Source of the DNA: Pirellulales bacterium
GTDB taxonomy: Bacteria > Planctomycetota > Planctomycetia > Pirellulales > PALSA-1355
Length of the DNA: 64,000 nucleotides
Reading direction: 5' to 3'
NCBI GenBank assembly: GCA_022844125.1
Contig: JALHMI010000009.1
Coordinates: forward strand, 1-64,000
Shown: one piece after another, positions 37,235-49,785 of the stretch
How the letters are laid out: each line of letters opens with the position of its first letter
Position numbering within the stretch: the stretch's first letter is position 1
Position numbers and translations under genes: made by a program
Notes under the pieces: model-generated
Seen by the model: only the letters and a program-made list of their open reading frames with translations
What the model was told of the DNA's origin: nothing
Databases searched by the model: none

Positions 37235-37726
37235 ATGAATCATCTTGCCCCCGTCCGCGGCCGTCCTGCGGCTGCTTCTGAGAATCACCCTGCCGTGCAG
37301 GCCCAGGCCCGGGCCATGGACACGATTTTCAAGGCCGTTGGCCGGCGGATCCTGGTCCACGACGACGCGGCGCTGGATATTCCGCTGCGCCAGTTCCGCG
37401 TCTGTGCCGCGCTGTTTGAAGGCCCGCGTTCGATGAAGGAACTTAGCGTCGAACTTGGGGTTTCACAAAGTGCGATCACCCAGATCGCCGACCGCCTGGA
37501 AGCCGCCGGCCTAGTGACGCGCGGAGCCGTGGGCGAAGACCGTCGCGTGAGGAACCTGGAACTCACCCCCCTTGCACGAAAGCTGCTTCGCGAACGCGAG
37601 GAGCAGCGAATCAACCGGGTTCAGGAAATCCTGGAGCAGCTTTCCGCATCCGATCGGGAATTGCTGCTCGAGTCCCTGGGGCGATTTGGGGCCGCGGCCC
37701 AAGAGTTGGACGGCGCGAACGATTAA
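37235..37726 (+). CDS. MarR family regulator
   Basis: 163 aa. MarR winged helix: QFRVCAALFEGPRSMKELSVELGVSQSAITQIADRLEAAGLVTR, then a wing with GEDRRVRNLELTPLARKLL, and terminal dimerisation helices. MarR proteins commonly repress multidrug efflux genes and release DNA on binding phenolic ligands. The MacA-like gene starts 29 bases after its stop, so it is the first gene of the efflux unit and probably its controller, through the AT-rich palindrome at 37204. Confidence 0.9.
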   Translation: MNHLAPVRGRPAAASENHPAVQAQARAMDTIFKAVGRRILVHDDAALDIPLRQFRVCAALFEGPRSMKELSVELGVSQSAITQIADRLEAAGLVTRGAVGEDRRVRNLELTPLARKLLREREEQRINRVQEILEQLSASDRELLLESLGRFGAAAQELDGAND

Positions 37727-37755
37727 CGAGTTAGCCACGTAAACTGCTTACCATT

Positions 37756-39177
37756 ATGCGTACCACGATCATCATTCTGCTGCTCGCTGCCATTGGCGGC
37801 GGGGCTTTTTATTACACCCAGTACCTGCGCGCCGAGACGGCGCCCAACCTCCGCACCGCCGAGGTCGAGCGCGGCGAGTTGCTGGTCACGATCAGCGCCA
37901 CCGGCACGCTCGAGCCTGAAGAAGTGGTCGACGTCGGCGCCCAGGTGATGGGGCGAATTCACAAGTTGGGGCTCGATCCTCGCGGTGAAACCGATCCCAA
38001 GTACCAGGGAAAGCACATTGACTACAACAGTGCCGTAAAAGAGGGAGATCTGCTGGCGCAGATCGATCCCGCGCTGTTTCAGGCCACGTACGATCAGGCA
38101 CTTGCCTCCCAAGCGCGTGCCGATGCTGATCTGATGCAGGCGCGGGCCAAGCTCACGCAAACGAAAGCGGAGTGGGAGCGAGCGCAACGGCTCCGCGACG
38201 TGAAGTTGCAAAGCGGTTCGTCACTGGCAAGGCTGGGTGGGCAGATGCCGGCCCCCGCCACGATCATCGGTATCTCCGATGCTGACTACATCATGGCCAA
38301 GGCAAACTACGAAATTGCCGAGGCCAATGTGAACGTCACCAAAGCCGCGGTCGACCAGGCGAAAGCGACGGTCTTCTCGGCCAAAACCAACCTCGATTAC
38401 ACCACGATCAAGTCACCTGTCGACGGCACGATCATCGACCGCCGCGTGAACATCGGCCAGACGGTGGTCGCCAGCCTCAACGCCCCGAGCTTGTTCCTCA
38501 TCGCCCAGGATCTGCGGCGGATGGAAATCTGGACCGCCGTGAATGAAGCCGACATCGGACAGCTCAGGATCGGCCAGCCAGTACACTTTACGGTCGACGC
38601 GTTTCCCGGCGAGAAGTTTCGCGGCGAGATTGCCGAGATTCGCCTGAACGCCGAAATGACGAACAACGTCGTGGTGTACCGCGTGATTGTTTCGACGGCC
38701 AACGACGATCTGAAACTGCTGCCCTACCTGTCGGCCCGCGTGGAGTTCGAGATCAATCGCCGGCCGGACGTGTTGTTGATTCCGAACGCGGCGATGCGCT
38801 ATACGCCGCGTCCCGAACTAATGACCACGGCTCCCGCTCCCAAGGCCGAGAATTCGGAAGTCGCCGACGTGGCCAAACCCGAGACGGAAGTCCTCACCGC
38901 GGATTCCACGGATTCGAACGAAGCGGCATCGAAGGAAACTGCATCGAAAGACCCGGATGGCGGCACGTCCGAACGCCGCGTCTGGGTTCGCCAGGGTAAC
39001 AAAGTCTATCCGGTCGACGTGTTGGTTGGACTGACAGACGGTGTGCAGTCGGAGGTCATTGGCGGCGAACTGCGGCCCGGCATGGAGGTGGTGCTGGGCG
39101 AAGAGATCGCCGAGGTCGTGACTGAAACCACCAATCCGCTTGCTCCGCCTCGCTTCCGAGGTAAGGGCAAAAAGTAG
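37756..39177 (+). CDS. macA: Periplasmic adaptor of an ABC efflux pump (MacA-like)
   Basis: 473 aa HlyD/MacA family. One N-terminal TM anchor (TTIIILLLAAIGGGAFYY), lipoyl halves at VTISATGTLEPEEVVDVGAQV and YTTIKSPVDGTIIDRRVNIGQTV, a coiled-coil hairpin between them (ASQARADADLMQARAKLTQTKAEWERAQ), and a beta-barrel with VHFTVDAFPGEKFRGEI. An unusual Thr/Ser/Glu/Asp-rich insertion near 360-410 splits the membrane-proximal domain. It would couple the MacB-type ATPase to the outer-membrane channel. Short spacings (29 and 28 bases) show an operon. Confidence 0.9.
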   Translation: MRTTIIILLLAAIGGGAFYYTQYLRAETAPNLRTAEVERGELLVTISATGTLEPEEVVDVGAQVMGRIHKLGLDPRGETDPKYQGKHIDYNSAVKEGDLLAQIDPALFQATYDQALASQARADADLMQARAKLTQTKAEWERAQRLRDVKLQSGSSLARLGGQMPAPATIIGISDADYIMAKANYEIAEANVNVTKAAVDQAKATVFSAKTNLDYTTIKSPVDGTIIDRRVNIGQTVVASLNAPSLFLIAQDLRRMEIWTAVNEADIGQLRIGQPVHFTVDAFPGEKFRGEIAEIRLNAEMTNNVVVYRVIVSTANDDLKLLPYLSARVEFEINRRPDVLLIPNAAMRYTPRPELMTTAPAPKAENSEVADVAKPETEVLTADSTDSNEAASKETASKDPDGGTSERRVWVRQGNKVYPVDVLVGLTDGVQSEVIGGELRPGMEVVLGEEIAEVVTETTNPLAPPRFRGKGKK

Positions 39178-39205
39178 ACCAAAAAACAGCTCGAGCCGCA
39201 TCCGC

Positions 39206-41794
<2,589 letters not shown>

Positions 41795-41815
41795 TTCACC
41801 CTACTGCTAGCAGGC

Positions 41816-42007
41816 TCAGTTCGCCGGAAACGACGCACTCAGTGCGCTCCTGCGCGTTAAGCTGTAACGCGCTTGCCGGTTTTGCCACACGAGGCGCTTA
41901 AAACGCACCTCGAGGGTCGGATCGCGACGATAATACCAGCGGCGCACGGTGTCATCGCCCAGCGGCGGCCCGTGGCGCCTCACATCTCGCTTCACGTCCG
42001 AATCCAT
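41816..42007 (-). CDS. Possible small protein, 63 aa
   Basis: MDSDVKRDVRRHGPPLGDD followed by VRRWYYRRDPTLEVRFKRLVW. Codon third positions are GC-rich and the sequence is basic and aromatic, so it could be a real small gene antisense to the gap between macB and the TolC-like gene. No homolog is recognised and no ribosome site is convincing. Confidence 0.25.
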   Translation of the reverse strand: MDSDVKRDVRRHGPPLGDDTVRRWYYRRDPTLEVRFKRLVWQNRQARYSLTRRSALSASFPAN

Positions 42008-42092
42008 TTAGTTCCCTCCCCTTCGTCGCGAATCGACGTCTGGCCATGGCCCGTCCTGGGCCCAGCGGCTTTGCGTCCGCGGGATCAACGGA

Positions 42093-43886
42093 ATGCTCCT
42101 CTTGCGACTACGACTCGCCGCTCTGGCGCTGGCTGTATTATGCGCGTTCGCTTCGTGCGGCTGCACGAGCATGCGCGACTACGTGTCCAACGGCTTCAAG
42201 GTCGGTCCGCAGTACGAAACTCCCACCGCGCCGGTTGCACCGCGGTGGATTGACGAGAACGATATCCGCCTGCGGACCGAAGAGGGGGACCTCTCGGCCT
42301 GGTGGGCCGCGTTCGACGACCCGATGCTGAACAACATCATGGTCGATGCCTATCAACAGAACCTCACCCTGCGCGAAGCGGGCTTCCGCATTCTGTCGGC
42401 CCGCGCGCAGTACGGCATCGCCGTCGGCAGTCTCTTTCCGCAACAACAGGGCGCGAGTGGCGGCTACGTGCGCCGGGCCGTGCAGAACATCTACTCCGAA
42501 TCCTGGGACCTGGGCTTCAACCTGGCCTGGGAGCTCGACTTTTGGGGTCGCTACCGCCGGGCAATTCTTGCCTCCGAGGCGGCTCTCGACGCTTCGGTCT
42601 TCAACTATGACGACGTCCTCGTCACGCTGCTTGGTGATGTGGCCAGTACCTACATTCAAATTCGCACGATCCAGCGACGGATTGAATTGCTGGAGAACGT
42701 CATCGCGGTGCAGGAAGACGTTTACGACTTCATCGACCTGCGCCTTCGCGAAGGCTTTGCCAATGTGACGGAACTCGACCGCGCTCAGGCAGAGAGCGAC
42801 TTGAAGCAAAGCCAGGCCCAGATCGCGCAGTTCAGGATCGACCTCCGCACCAGCGAGAATGCACTGTGCGCGCTGCTGGGGCGGCCGTCGGTCGATCTCG
42901 AGCCCTGGTTGAACTCGGGACCGAGCCGCGGCATTCCGATTCCGCCCGACTACGTGATCGTGGGCATCCCCGCCGATCTTTTGCGACGCCGTCCCGACGT
43001 GCGCCGCGCCGAGCGTGACGCCGCGTTCCAAGCCGAACAGATCGGCATCGCCACGACCGACCTTTATCCGGCCTTTACGATCACCGGATCGCTGGGCTGG
43101 CAGAACGGACAGCTCGACCAGCTCATCATGCCCGGCTCGTTTACCGGTGCGGTTGGCCCGCAGTTTCAGTGGAATCTGCTCAACTACGGCCGCCTGCTGA
43201 ACAACATCCGCCTGCAGGACGCTCGCTTTAATGAACTTGTCGCCTTCTATCAGAACACGGTGGTTAACGCGAGCGCCGAGGCCGAGAACGGCATCGTCAC
43301 GTTCCTCAGGGCTCAGGATCGAGCCCGCCTGCTCGGCGAATCGGTGAACGCGTCCTATCGCGCTCTGGCGGTCACGGTCGCTCAGTATGAAGAAGGCGCA
43401 GGGCAGGGCCTCGGCGACTTCAACCGATACGCCGTGATTCTGCAGTCGCTCATCACGCAGCAGGATCAGTGGGCCCAGTCACAGGGCCAGATCGGCCAAG
43501 GCATGATCCAGACGTACCGTGCGCTGGGCGGCGGCTGGGAAATTCGCCTCGGCGAGAATGTGAACGTGTTCCGCAATCTACCGCCGGTGGTGAACATCCC
43601 CGCCTTCCAGCAGGAAGAAGTTCCGCCGCCGGCTGCCGTGGCCGAACCGGTGCCCGAGATCGTCGACCCGGCCGAGGCGGGCGTCATTCCCGCCGATCAG
43701 CTTCCGGCCGGAGCCGAAGGCGGCGGCGCTCTCGAACCGGCGCCAGTCCCTCCCGCGCCGGCCGGCGCGCTGCCGCTGCCCGAAGCAGGCGCCGCTCCTT
43801 CTGAGGAATTGCCGCCGGCAGCCACCGTTCCCGGGCAGCAGAGCGCGGTCGTGCAGACGAGTTCGACTCGTCGACGCACCCGCTAG
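42093..43886 (+). CDS. TolC/NodT-family outer-membrane efflux protein
   Basis: 597 aa. A lipoprotein-like leader ends at CAFASCGC. Then the NodT pattern: PVAPRWIDENDIRL, LSAWWAAFDDPMLNNIMVDAYQQNLTLREAGFRI, LAWELDFWGRYRRAILASEAALDASVFNYDD in the first repeat and IPADLLRRRPDVRRAERDAAFQAEQIGIATTDLYPAFTITGSLGW in the second. The C-terminus is an unusual ~110-residue Pro/Ala/Glu-rich tail. It completes the tripartite pump with the MacA and MacB genes, though 298 bases separate it from macB. Confidence 0.9.
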   Translation: MLLLRLRLAALALAVLCAFASCGCTSMRDYVSNGFKVGPQYETPTAPVAPRWIDENDIRLRTEEGDLSAWWAAFDDPMLNNIMVDAYQQNLTLREAGFRILSARAQYGIAVGSLFPQQQGASGGYVRRAVQNIYSESWDLGFNLAWELDFWGRYRRAILASEAALDASVFNYDDVLVTLLGDVASTYIQIRTIQRRIELLENVIAVQEDVYDFIDLRLREGFANVTELDRAQAESDLKQSQAQIAQFRIDLRTSENALCALLGRPSVDLEPWLNSGPSRGIPIPPDYVIVGIPADLLRRRPDVRRAERDAAFQAEQIGIATTDLYPAFTITGSLGWQNGQLDQLIMPGSFTGAVGPQFQWNLLNYGRLLNNIRLQDARFNELVAFYQNTVVNASAEAENGIVTFLRAQDRARLLGESVNASYRALAVTVAQYEEGAGQGLGDFNRYAVILQSLITQQDQWAQSQGQIGQGMIQTYRALGGGWEIRLGENVNVFRNLPPVVNIPAFQQEEVPPPAAVAEPVPEIVDPAEAGVIPADQLPAGAEGGGALEPAPVPPAPAGALPLPEAGAAPSEELPPAATVPGQQSAVVQTSSTRRRTR

Positions 43887-44015
43887 CGCACCTGGCCTGG
43901 GTTCAGCCTCCCCGCTCACTTGAGCCAACCTGCTGGGGTGGTTAAGGTGAGCTTTCCACGGGCAGTGTCCGATCTGCGGCGCTCTCCGAATCCTTTCACA
44001 GCAAGGTAGGGACGC

Positions 44016-45551
44016 ATGCACGCGACAGGCAATCTTGGGAGATTTCATCAGGCGACGCGATCCGTTCTGGCCGGCCTGTTGATGAGCAGCGCTGGCGCCG
44101 TCGCGGCCCTGGAAGCGGACCCGATTCCAAATTCTGTCGTCAAGGTGCACGTCACGCAGCGCGGCCCCTCGCCGTTACGCCCCTGGTCGAAGAACGAAGC
44201 GCGGGAATCGTCGGGAAGCGGCTTCATCATCGAGGGCAAGCGAATCATCACGAACGCGCACGTGGTGCAGTATGCCAGCCAGATCTACGTGCAGGTCAGC
44301 GGGTCGTCCGAACGGCTGCCGGCCAAGGCACTGTTCGTGGCGCCGCCCATCGATCTGGCCGTGCTGACGGTGGACAACGAGGCGTTCTTCGCCGATCATC
44401 CGGCGCTTGAAGTCGAACCTGCCATCGCACGCGAGAAGACCGCCGTCAACGTCTATGGCTTTCCGATGGGAGGCGATCAGCTTTCCATCACCGAGGGCAT
44501 CGTTTCGCGAGTCGATTTCTCGCCTTACTTCTATGACGAAATGGGAGTTCGCATCCAGATAGACGCCGCGATCAATCCAGGCAACAGCGGTGGCCCTGCC
44601 ATTGCCGGCGGGAAGGTGGTCGGCATCGCCTTCTCGGGAATGAACCGTTCGACGGGAGCGGACAACATCGGCTACCTGATTGCCACCGAAGAACTGCTGA
44701 CGGTGCTCCGCGATTTCGAAGACGGTAAGTACGACGGCAAACCCAAGCTCTGGCATGAAGTCCAGACGACCGAGAACGACACGCTCCGCTCGTGGCTCAA
44801 GCTGTCTGCCGATGTGGGTGGAGCCATGATCACCCGCTGCGGCGACGATACCGGCGTGCTGCAAGTCGGCGACGTCATCACGCACGTCGGCCCGCATTCA
44901 GTTGAGCGCGATGGCTATGTGCGCCTCAGCGGCGAACTGCCGTTCGTGTATCAGTACTACGTGGAAAAACTCGCTAAGGATGGCACCGTGTCGCTCAAGA
45001 TCGTGCGCGACGGCGCCGCGCAGGAAGTGGCCGCGCCGGTGGCTGCTCGCCGCCAGCGATTGATTCCTTATTTGGAAAACACGTATCCTGAGTACTTCAT
45101 CATTGGGCCGCTGGTGTTCTCGGCGCCTTCTCAGGAGCTTGTCTTCGCACGCGAGTCGGCGCAATGGATCGGCTCCCTGCTGATTATGGGAAGCCCGCTG
45201 ATTTCACGCATGTCTGATGGCCCCGCCTTCGAAGGCGAACAACTCGTGTATGTGCCGAGCCCCTTCCTGCCGCATGCCGTCACCAAGAGCTATTCAGCCC
45301 CGACGTTGCGCGTGCTCAAGGCCGTGAACCACGAGCCGGTGCGCAATCTGAAACATCTCGTCGCGCTGATTCGCGACAGCCAGGACGAGTATCTCGAATT
45401 CGAGTTCATCGGACGCTCGACGGAGCGGCTCGTGTTTCGCCGTGCGGAACTGCTCGGCGTCACCGAAGAGATCCTCAGCGACGCGGGCATTCGCAACCAG
45501 TATTCCGACTCGCTGCGAGCGGTCTGGGAACAAAAGGCAGCGGCCAACTGA
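44016..45551 (+). CDS. Deg-like trypsin-fold serine protease
   Basis: 511 aa. Signal-like N-terminus (RSVLAGLLMSSAGAVAALEA). Catalytic triad segments: IITNAHVV (His), PPIDLAVL (Asp) and INPGNSGGPAIAGGKVVGIAFSG (Ser), with the DegP-type YGFPMGGDQLSITEGIVSR. A PDZ-like region follows (GVLQVGDVITHVGPHSVERDGYVRL) and an extended C-terminal domain that resembles plant/chlamydial DEG proteins rather than Escherichia DegP. It would degrade or refold proteins outside the cytoplasm. AAGGTAGG precedes the ATG. Confidence 0.9.
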   Translation: MHATGNLGRFHQATRSVLAGLLMSSAGAVAALEADPIPNSVVKVHVTQRGPSPLRPWSKNEARESSGSGFIIEGKRIITNAHVVQYASQIYVQVSGSSERLPAKALFVAPPIDLAVLTVDNEAFFADHPALEVEPAIAREKTAVNVYGFPMGGDQLSITEGIVSRVDFSPYFYDEMGVRIQIDAAINPGNSGGPAIAGGKVVGIAFSGMNRSTGADNIGYLIATEELLTVLRDFEDGKYDGKPKLWHEVQTTENDTLRSWLKLSADVGGAMITRCGDDTGVLQVGDVITHVGPHSVERDGYVRLSGELPFVYQYYVEKLAKDGTVSLKIVRDGAAQEVAAPVAARRQRLIPYLENTYPEYFIIGPLVFSAPSQELVFARESAQWIGSLLIMGSPLISRMSDGPAFEGEQLVYVPSPFLPHAVTKSYSAPTLRVLKAVNHEPVRNLKHLVALIRDSQDEYLEFEFIGRSTERLVFRRAELLGVTEEILSDAGIRNQYSDSLRAVWEQKAAAN

Positions 45552-45661
45552 GCTCGACGGCCGGATCGTCGTGGCAAGGTTGAGTGGCGTGCCGACGTGC
45601 AGTACAATCGGACTCACTCGACTGGCGTCCCTCCTTCCGCTTCCTGCCTCGCGGCCCCGCC

Positions 45662-48292
45662 ATGCGTCGAAACCTGCCCTTGCTGTTGTCTTGTGCGTGT
45701 CTGCTATTGCCGGCGGGGCGAGTGTGCGCCGCGACGCCAGATGCTTCACACTCGCTCTCATTCGAAGCTGACGTTCGCCCGATCCTGAAGGCCCACTGTT
45801 GGCACTGTCACGGTGAAGAGGACGAGCTGGCTGGTGGACTCGATACTCGGTTAGCGCGATTGCTGAAGAGCGGCGGCGATTCGGGCGCGGCCATCGTGCC
45901 CGGCGACAGCGGCGCGAGCCTGCTCCACCAGCGGATCGCCGCCGGCGAAATGCCGCCCGAGGGCAAGCAGCTTCCGCCCGAGGCCCTCTCCACGATTGCC
46001 CGTTGGATCGATGCCGGCGCGCGAACGGCCCGAGCAGAACCCGAGTCTTTGCCCAGGGGGGACGTGTTCAGCGAAGAGGAGCGTTCGCACTGGTCGTTCC
46101 AGCCAATTCAGCGGGCGCCGCTGCCTGTCGTGCAGCAAGCCGACCTCGTGCGGCAGCCTGTCGACGCCTTCCTGCTCGCGCGGCTCGAAGCGGAGAAGCT
46201 CTCCTTTGCCCCCGAGGCTCAGCGGCTCACGCTGCTCCGCCGCTTGCACTACGACTTGACCGGCCTGCCGCCGACGCCCGAGGAGGTCGCACGATTTCTC
46301 GCCGATCCGGCGGAGGACGCCTACCAACAGCTCGTCGACCGACTGCTCGCTTCGCCGGCATTTGGCGAACGCTGGGCGCGGCACTGGCTCGACGTCGCTG
46401 GCTATGCCGACAGCGACGGCTACGATCAGACCGATCGCGAGCGACCCTGGGCGTACAAGTACCGCGACTACGTGATCCGCGCGTTCAACAGCGACAAACC
46501 CTGGAACACGTTCATCGTCGAGCAACTCGCGGGGGACGAATTGCTCACGCCGCCGTATCGCAATCTATCGGCCGACGAGGCCGATCGCCTGATCGCGACC
46601 GGCTTTCTGCGAATGGGGCCCGACGGTACCACTTCGGCCGCTGATCAGAACCAGGCTCGCAATGACGTGGTGGCCGAGACGATCAAGATCGTTTCCACGT
46701 CGCTGCTGGGGCTATCTGTCGGTTGCGCCCAGTGTCACGCACATCGCTACGATCCGATCTCGCACGAAGACTACCACCGGATGCGCGCCCTGTTCGAGCC
46801 GGCATACGACTGGAAGAAATGGCGCACGCCGAACGATCGCCTGGTTTCGCTTTGGTCCGATGAAGTGCGGGCTCAGGCCGCCGCGGTCGACGCCGAGCTG
46901 AAAGACATTAACACGCGTCGCGATGCGGAACTCGATGCGCTCGTGAAACAGACCTTCGACACCGAACTCGCCAAGTTGCCGCCGGAGCTTCAGCCGCGGG
47001 CCAAAGCTGCTCGCGAGAAGCCGGAGAAAGACCGCACGCCCGAGGAGCAGCAGCTTGTCAAGGAGTATCCGTTCCTGAATGTCGATCGCGGCTCGGTGTA
47101 TCTGTATCTGCCGGATCGGCAGACGGGCTTCAACAAGAAGTGGGATGAGCTGACCGCAACGACCAAAGCCAAACGTCCGGCCGATGACCTGGTGCAGTGC
47201 CTGTTCGAAGAGCCGGGCCACACGCCCGCCACCCATCTCTTCGCGCGCGGCGACTTCAATAACCCGAAAGCCGAAATTGCCCCCGGCGAACTCGCGGTGC
47301 TGAACTCCGCAGGTTGGAGCCTTGCGCCTGATGATCCCGCGCTGCCGACTTCGGGCCGCCGGCTCGCCTACGCCCGGCATCTGACCAGCGGCGAGCATCC
47401 GCTTGTGGCGCGCGTGCTCGTGAATCGCGTCTGGCTGCATGTCTTTGGTCGCGGACTGGTCGCGACGCCGGGAGACTTTGGCGTGCAAGGCGCGCGGCCT
47501 TCGCATCCGGAGTTACTCGATTGGCTCGCGGATGAGTTCATGCACTGCGGCTGGCGCGTCAAGCCACTGGTGCGCATGCTCGTTACTTCGCGCGCGTATC
47601 GTCAGGCCAGCACGCGGCGTGCGGAGGTCGAGTCGCTCGATCCCGAGAATACGCTGCTCGCACGGATGAGCGTCCGCCGGCTGGAGGCTGAATCGATCCG
47701 CGACTGGCTGCTGGCCACCAGCGGCAGGCTGACTTCCACGATGCACGGCAAGCCGGTGCCGGTGATGCCGGACGACGTGGGGCAGGTGGTCGTAGGCATC
47801 GACACGCGTGATTCGGCGGGTCGTCCCTCGGGCAAGGTCGTGCCGCTGGGAGAGGATGAGTATCGCCGCAGCATCTATGTACAGGTCCGCCGCTCCCTGC
47901 CGCTGGGGATGCTCGAACCGTTCGATCTGCCGGTGATGACGCCCAACTGCGAACAGCGCAGTAGTTCGACGGTCGCACCGCAATCGCTGCTGATGATGAA
48001 CAGCGAACTGGTAGTGTCCCAGGCCACGGCCCTTGCGGAACGCATCCGACAGGAAGCGGGCGAGGGCGCTGCGGGACAGGTCCGCCGGCTGTGGCTGTTG
48101 GCGTACGCTCGACCCGCGACCGACGCGGAGCTGACCGCCGCCCTGGAGTTCCTTTACGAGCAAACCGCGGCGCTGGCCGAACAAGCCGCGGCCGAAAAGG
48201 TCGACGACAAGCAGTCTCCACCCGGAAAGACGGCGCTCGCCCAACTGGCCCATGCGCTTCTCAGCTCCAACGAGTTTCTGTACGTGGATTAG
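45662..48292 (+). CDS. PSCyt1/DUF1549/DUF1553 planctomycete protein
   Basis: 876 aa. Signal peptide, then a PSCyt1 cytochrome c-like domain with one haem motif ([22 protein letters not shown]). DUF1549 follows ([48 protein letters not shown]). A second Cys-x2-Cys-His-type site is [24 protein letters not shown]1553 ends the protein ([40 protein letters not shown] and [11 protein letters not shown]). Lineage-specific and very abundant in planctomycetes; thought to be periplasmic, role unknown. The DUF1501 partner starts 30 bases downstream. Confidence 0.93.
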   Translation: MRRNLPLLLSCACLLLPAGRVCAATPDASHSLSFEADVRPILKAHCWHCHGEEDELAGGLDTRLARLLKSGGDSGAAIVPGDSGASLLHQRIAAGEMPPEGKQLPPEALSTIARWIDAGARTARAEPESLPRGDVFSEEERSHWSFQPIQRAPLPVVQQADLVRQPVDAFLLARLEAEKLSFAPEAQRLTLLRRLHYDLTGLPPTPEEVARFLADPAEDAYQQLVDRLLASPAFGERWARHWLDVAGYADSDGYDQTDRERPWAYKYRDYVIRAFNSDKPWNTFIVEQLAGDELLTPPYRNLSADEADRLIATGFLRMGPDGTTSAADQNQARNDVVAETIKIVSTSLLGLSVGCAQCHAHRYDPISHEDYHRMRALFEPAYDWKKWRTPNDRLVSLWSDEVRAQAAAVDAELKDINTRRDAELDALVKQTFDTELAKLPPELQPRAKAAREKPEKDRTPEEQQLVKEYPFLNVDRGSVYLYLPDRQTGFNKKWDELTATTKAKRPADDLVQCLFEEPGHTPATHLFARGDFNNPKAEIAPGELAVLNSAGWSLAPDDPALPTSGRRLAYARHLTSGEHPLVARVLVNRVWLHVFGRGLVATPGDFGVQGARPSHPELLDWLADEFMHCGWRVKPLVRMLVTSRAYRQASTRRAEVESLDPENTLLARMSVRRLEAESIRDWLLATSGRLTSTMHGKPVPVMPDDVGQVVVGIDTRDSAGRPSGKVVPLGEDEYRRSIYVQVRRSLPLGMLEPFDLPVMTPNCEQRSSSTVAPQSLLMMNSELVVSQATALAERIRQEAGEGAAGQVRRLWLLAYARPATDAELTAALEFLYEQTAALAEQAAAEKVDDKQSPPGKTALAQLAHALLSSNEFLYVD

Positions 48293-48322
48293 CCGACAAG
48301 AATCGGACGAAAGCATTTGATC

Positions 48323-49762
48323 ATGTCGCACTACACTCGCCGCCACTTCCTCGAGCAGCAGGCCTTTGGACTGAGTGGACTCGCGCTCACCTGGCTGCTG
48401 GGGCAGGAAGCTAGCGCCGCGCCGAACAAGCCGGAACTCGAACCGCGCACGTTCGACGTGAAGCCCAAGCGGCCCGCCCATCCGCCGCAAGCGACGGCCA
48501 TGATCTCGATGTTCATGCAGGGTGGGCCCAGCCATCACGATATGTTCGATCCCAAGCCGGAGCTCACTAAACGGCACCTGCAGACGTACACCGGCGACAT
48601 TCAATACGACAATGCCGCCGAGGCGAGCGCCAAACTGTTCGCCAGCCCCTGGAAGTTCGCGCCGCGCGGCCAGTGCGGCATGGAACTGAGTGAGCTCGTG
48701 CCTCACCTGGGCGAGATCGCGGATGACATCACGCTGATCCGCTCGATGCACACCGGCGTCAACAACCACGGCCAGTCGATAAACGCCCTGAACACCGGCA
48801 ACTTTCAAAGTGGCCGACCGGCGCTCGGCACCTGGATCACCTATGCCTTGGGTAGCGAAAGTCAGAATCTGCCGGCCTTCGTCGTGCTCAGCGATCCGAC
48901 GGGTCTACCGGTGCTGGGCGTCGACAATTGGGCCAGCGCCTGGCTGCCGTCGCTCTATCAAGGCACCGTCGTGCGCCCACATGAGCCGCGGATTTTGAAC
49001 CTCGACCCGCCGCAGTCGCTGCGCGGCCCGGCCCAGCGCAGGTTTCTCGGCTATCTCGACAAGCTCAACCGCGAACACCTTGAGCGGCATCCGGGCGAAC
49101 AAGACCTGGCCGCGCGGATCCACAGCTACGAGTTGGCCGCCCGGATGCAAACGGCCGCCAAGGAGGCCCTCGACATCTCGGGCGAGACCGAGGCCACGCA
49201 CAAGCTCTACGGCATCGATCAAGACGAGACACGCGACTACGGCACGCGCTGCCTGATTGCCCGGCGGCTGGTAGAACGCGGCGTGCGGTTCGTGCAGATC
49301 CACACAGGCAACCAGACCTGGGACCATCACGGCGGCATCGAAAAAGGATTGCCGAACGTTTGCCGCAAGACCGACCAGCCTGCGGCCGCGCTGGTCAAGG
49401 ATCTCAAACAGCGCGGGATGCTCGACACCACGCTCGTGCATTGGGGCGGCGAGATGGGCCGCTTGCCGGTAATCCAGAATGAGAAGAACATCGGCCGCGA
49501 CCACAACACGCACGGCTTCAGCATGTGGCTCGCCGGGGGCGGCGTGAAGGCCGGCCTGGCTTACGGCGCGACCGACGAGCTGGGACACAAGGCCGTCGAG
49601 AACGTTGTCACGCATCACGACTACCACGCCACGCTGTTGCACTTGATGGGCATCGCCCCCGAGCAAGTCACTTTCCCGCGCCCCGGTACACCCGGCAGCC
49701 TGCTCGATGGCGCCGACGGGAAGATCGTATGGGACATCCTGCGCCGCGGTCCGTCGGCGTAG
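48323..49762 (+). CDS. DUF1501 protein, partner of the PSD1 gene
   Basis: 479 aa from MSHYTRRHFLEQQAFG, a Tat-type start; a TTG six bases upstream is less likely. Motifs: MISMFMQGGPSHHDMFDPKP, SMHTGVNNHGQSINALNTGNF, FVVLSDPTGLPVLGVDNW, WDHHGGIEKGLP, VHWGGEMGRLPVIQ and GRDHNTHGFSMWLAGGGVKAG. It is the second gene of the classic planctomycete PSD1-DUF1501 operon. Convergent with the Gly-rich gene, 23 bases away. Confidence 0.93.
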   Translation: MSHYTRRHFLEQQAFGLSGLALTWLLGQEASAAPNKPELEPRTFDVKPKRPAHPPQATAMISMFMQGGPSHHDMFDPKPELTKRHLQTYTGDIQYDNAAEASAKLFASPWKFAPRGQCGMELSELVPHLGEIADDITLIRSMHTGVNNHGQSINALNTGNFQSGRPALGTWITYALGSESQNLPAFVVLSDPTGLPVLGVDNWASAWLPSLYQGTVVRPHEPRILNLDPPQSLRGPAQRRFLGYLDKLNREHLERHPGEQDLAARIHSYELAARMQTAAKEALDISGETEATHKLYGIDQDETRDYGTRCLIARRLVERGVRFVQIHTGNQTWDHHGGIEKGLPNVCRKTDQPAAALVKDLKQRGMLDTTLVHWGGEMGRLPVIQNEKNIGRDHNTHGFSMWLAGGGVKAGLAYGATDELGHKAVENVVTHHDYHATLLHLMGIAPEQVTFPRPGTPGSLLDGADGKIVWDILRRGPSA

Positions 49763-49785
49763 AGGCCGAGCAGGCATCCCGTCGT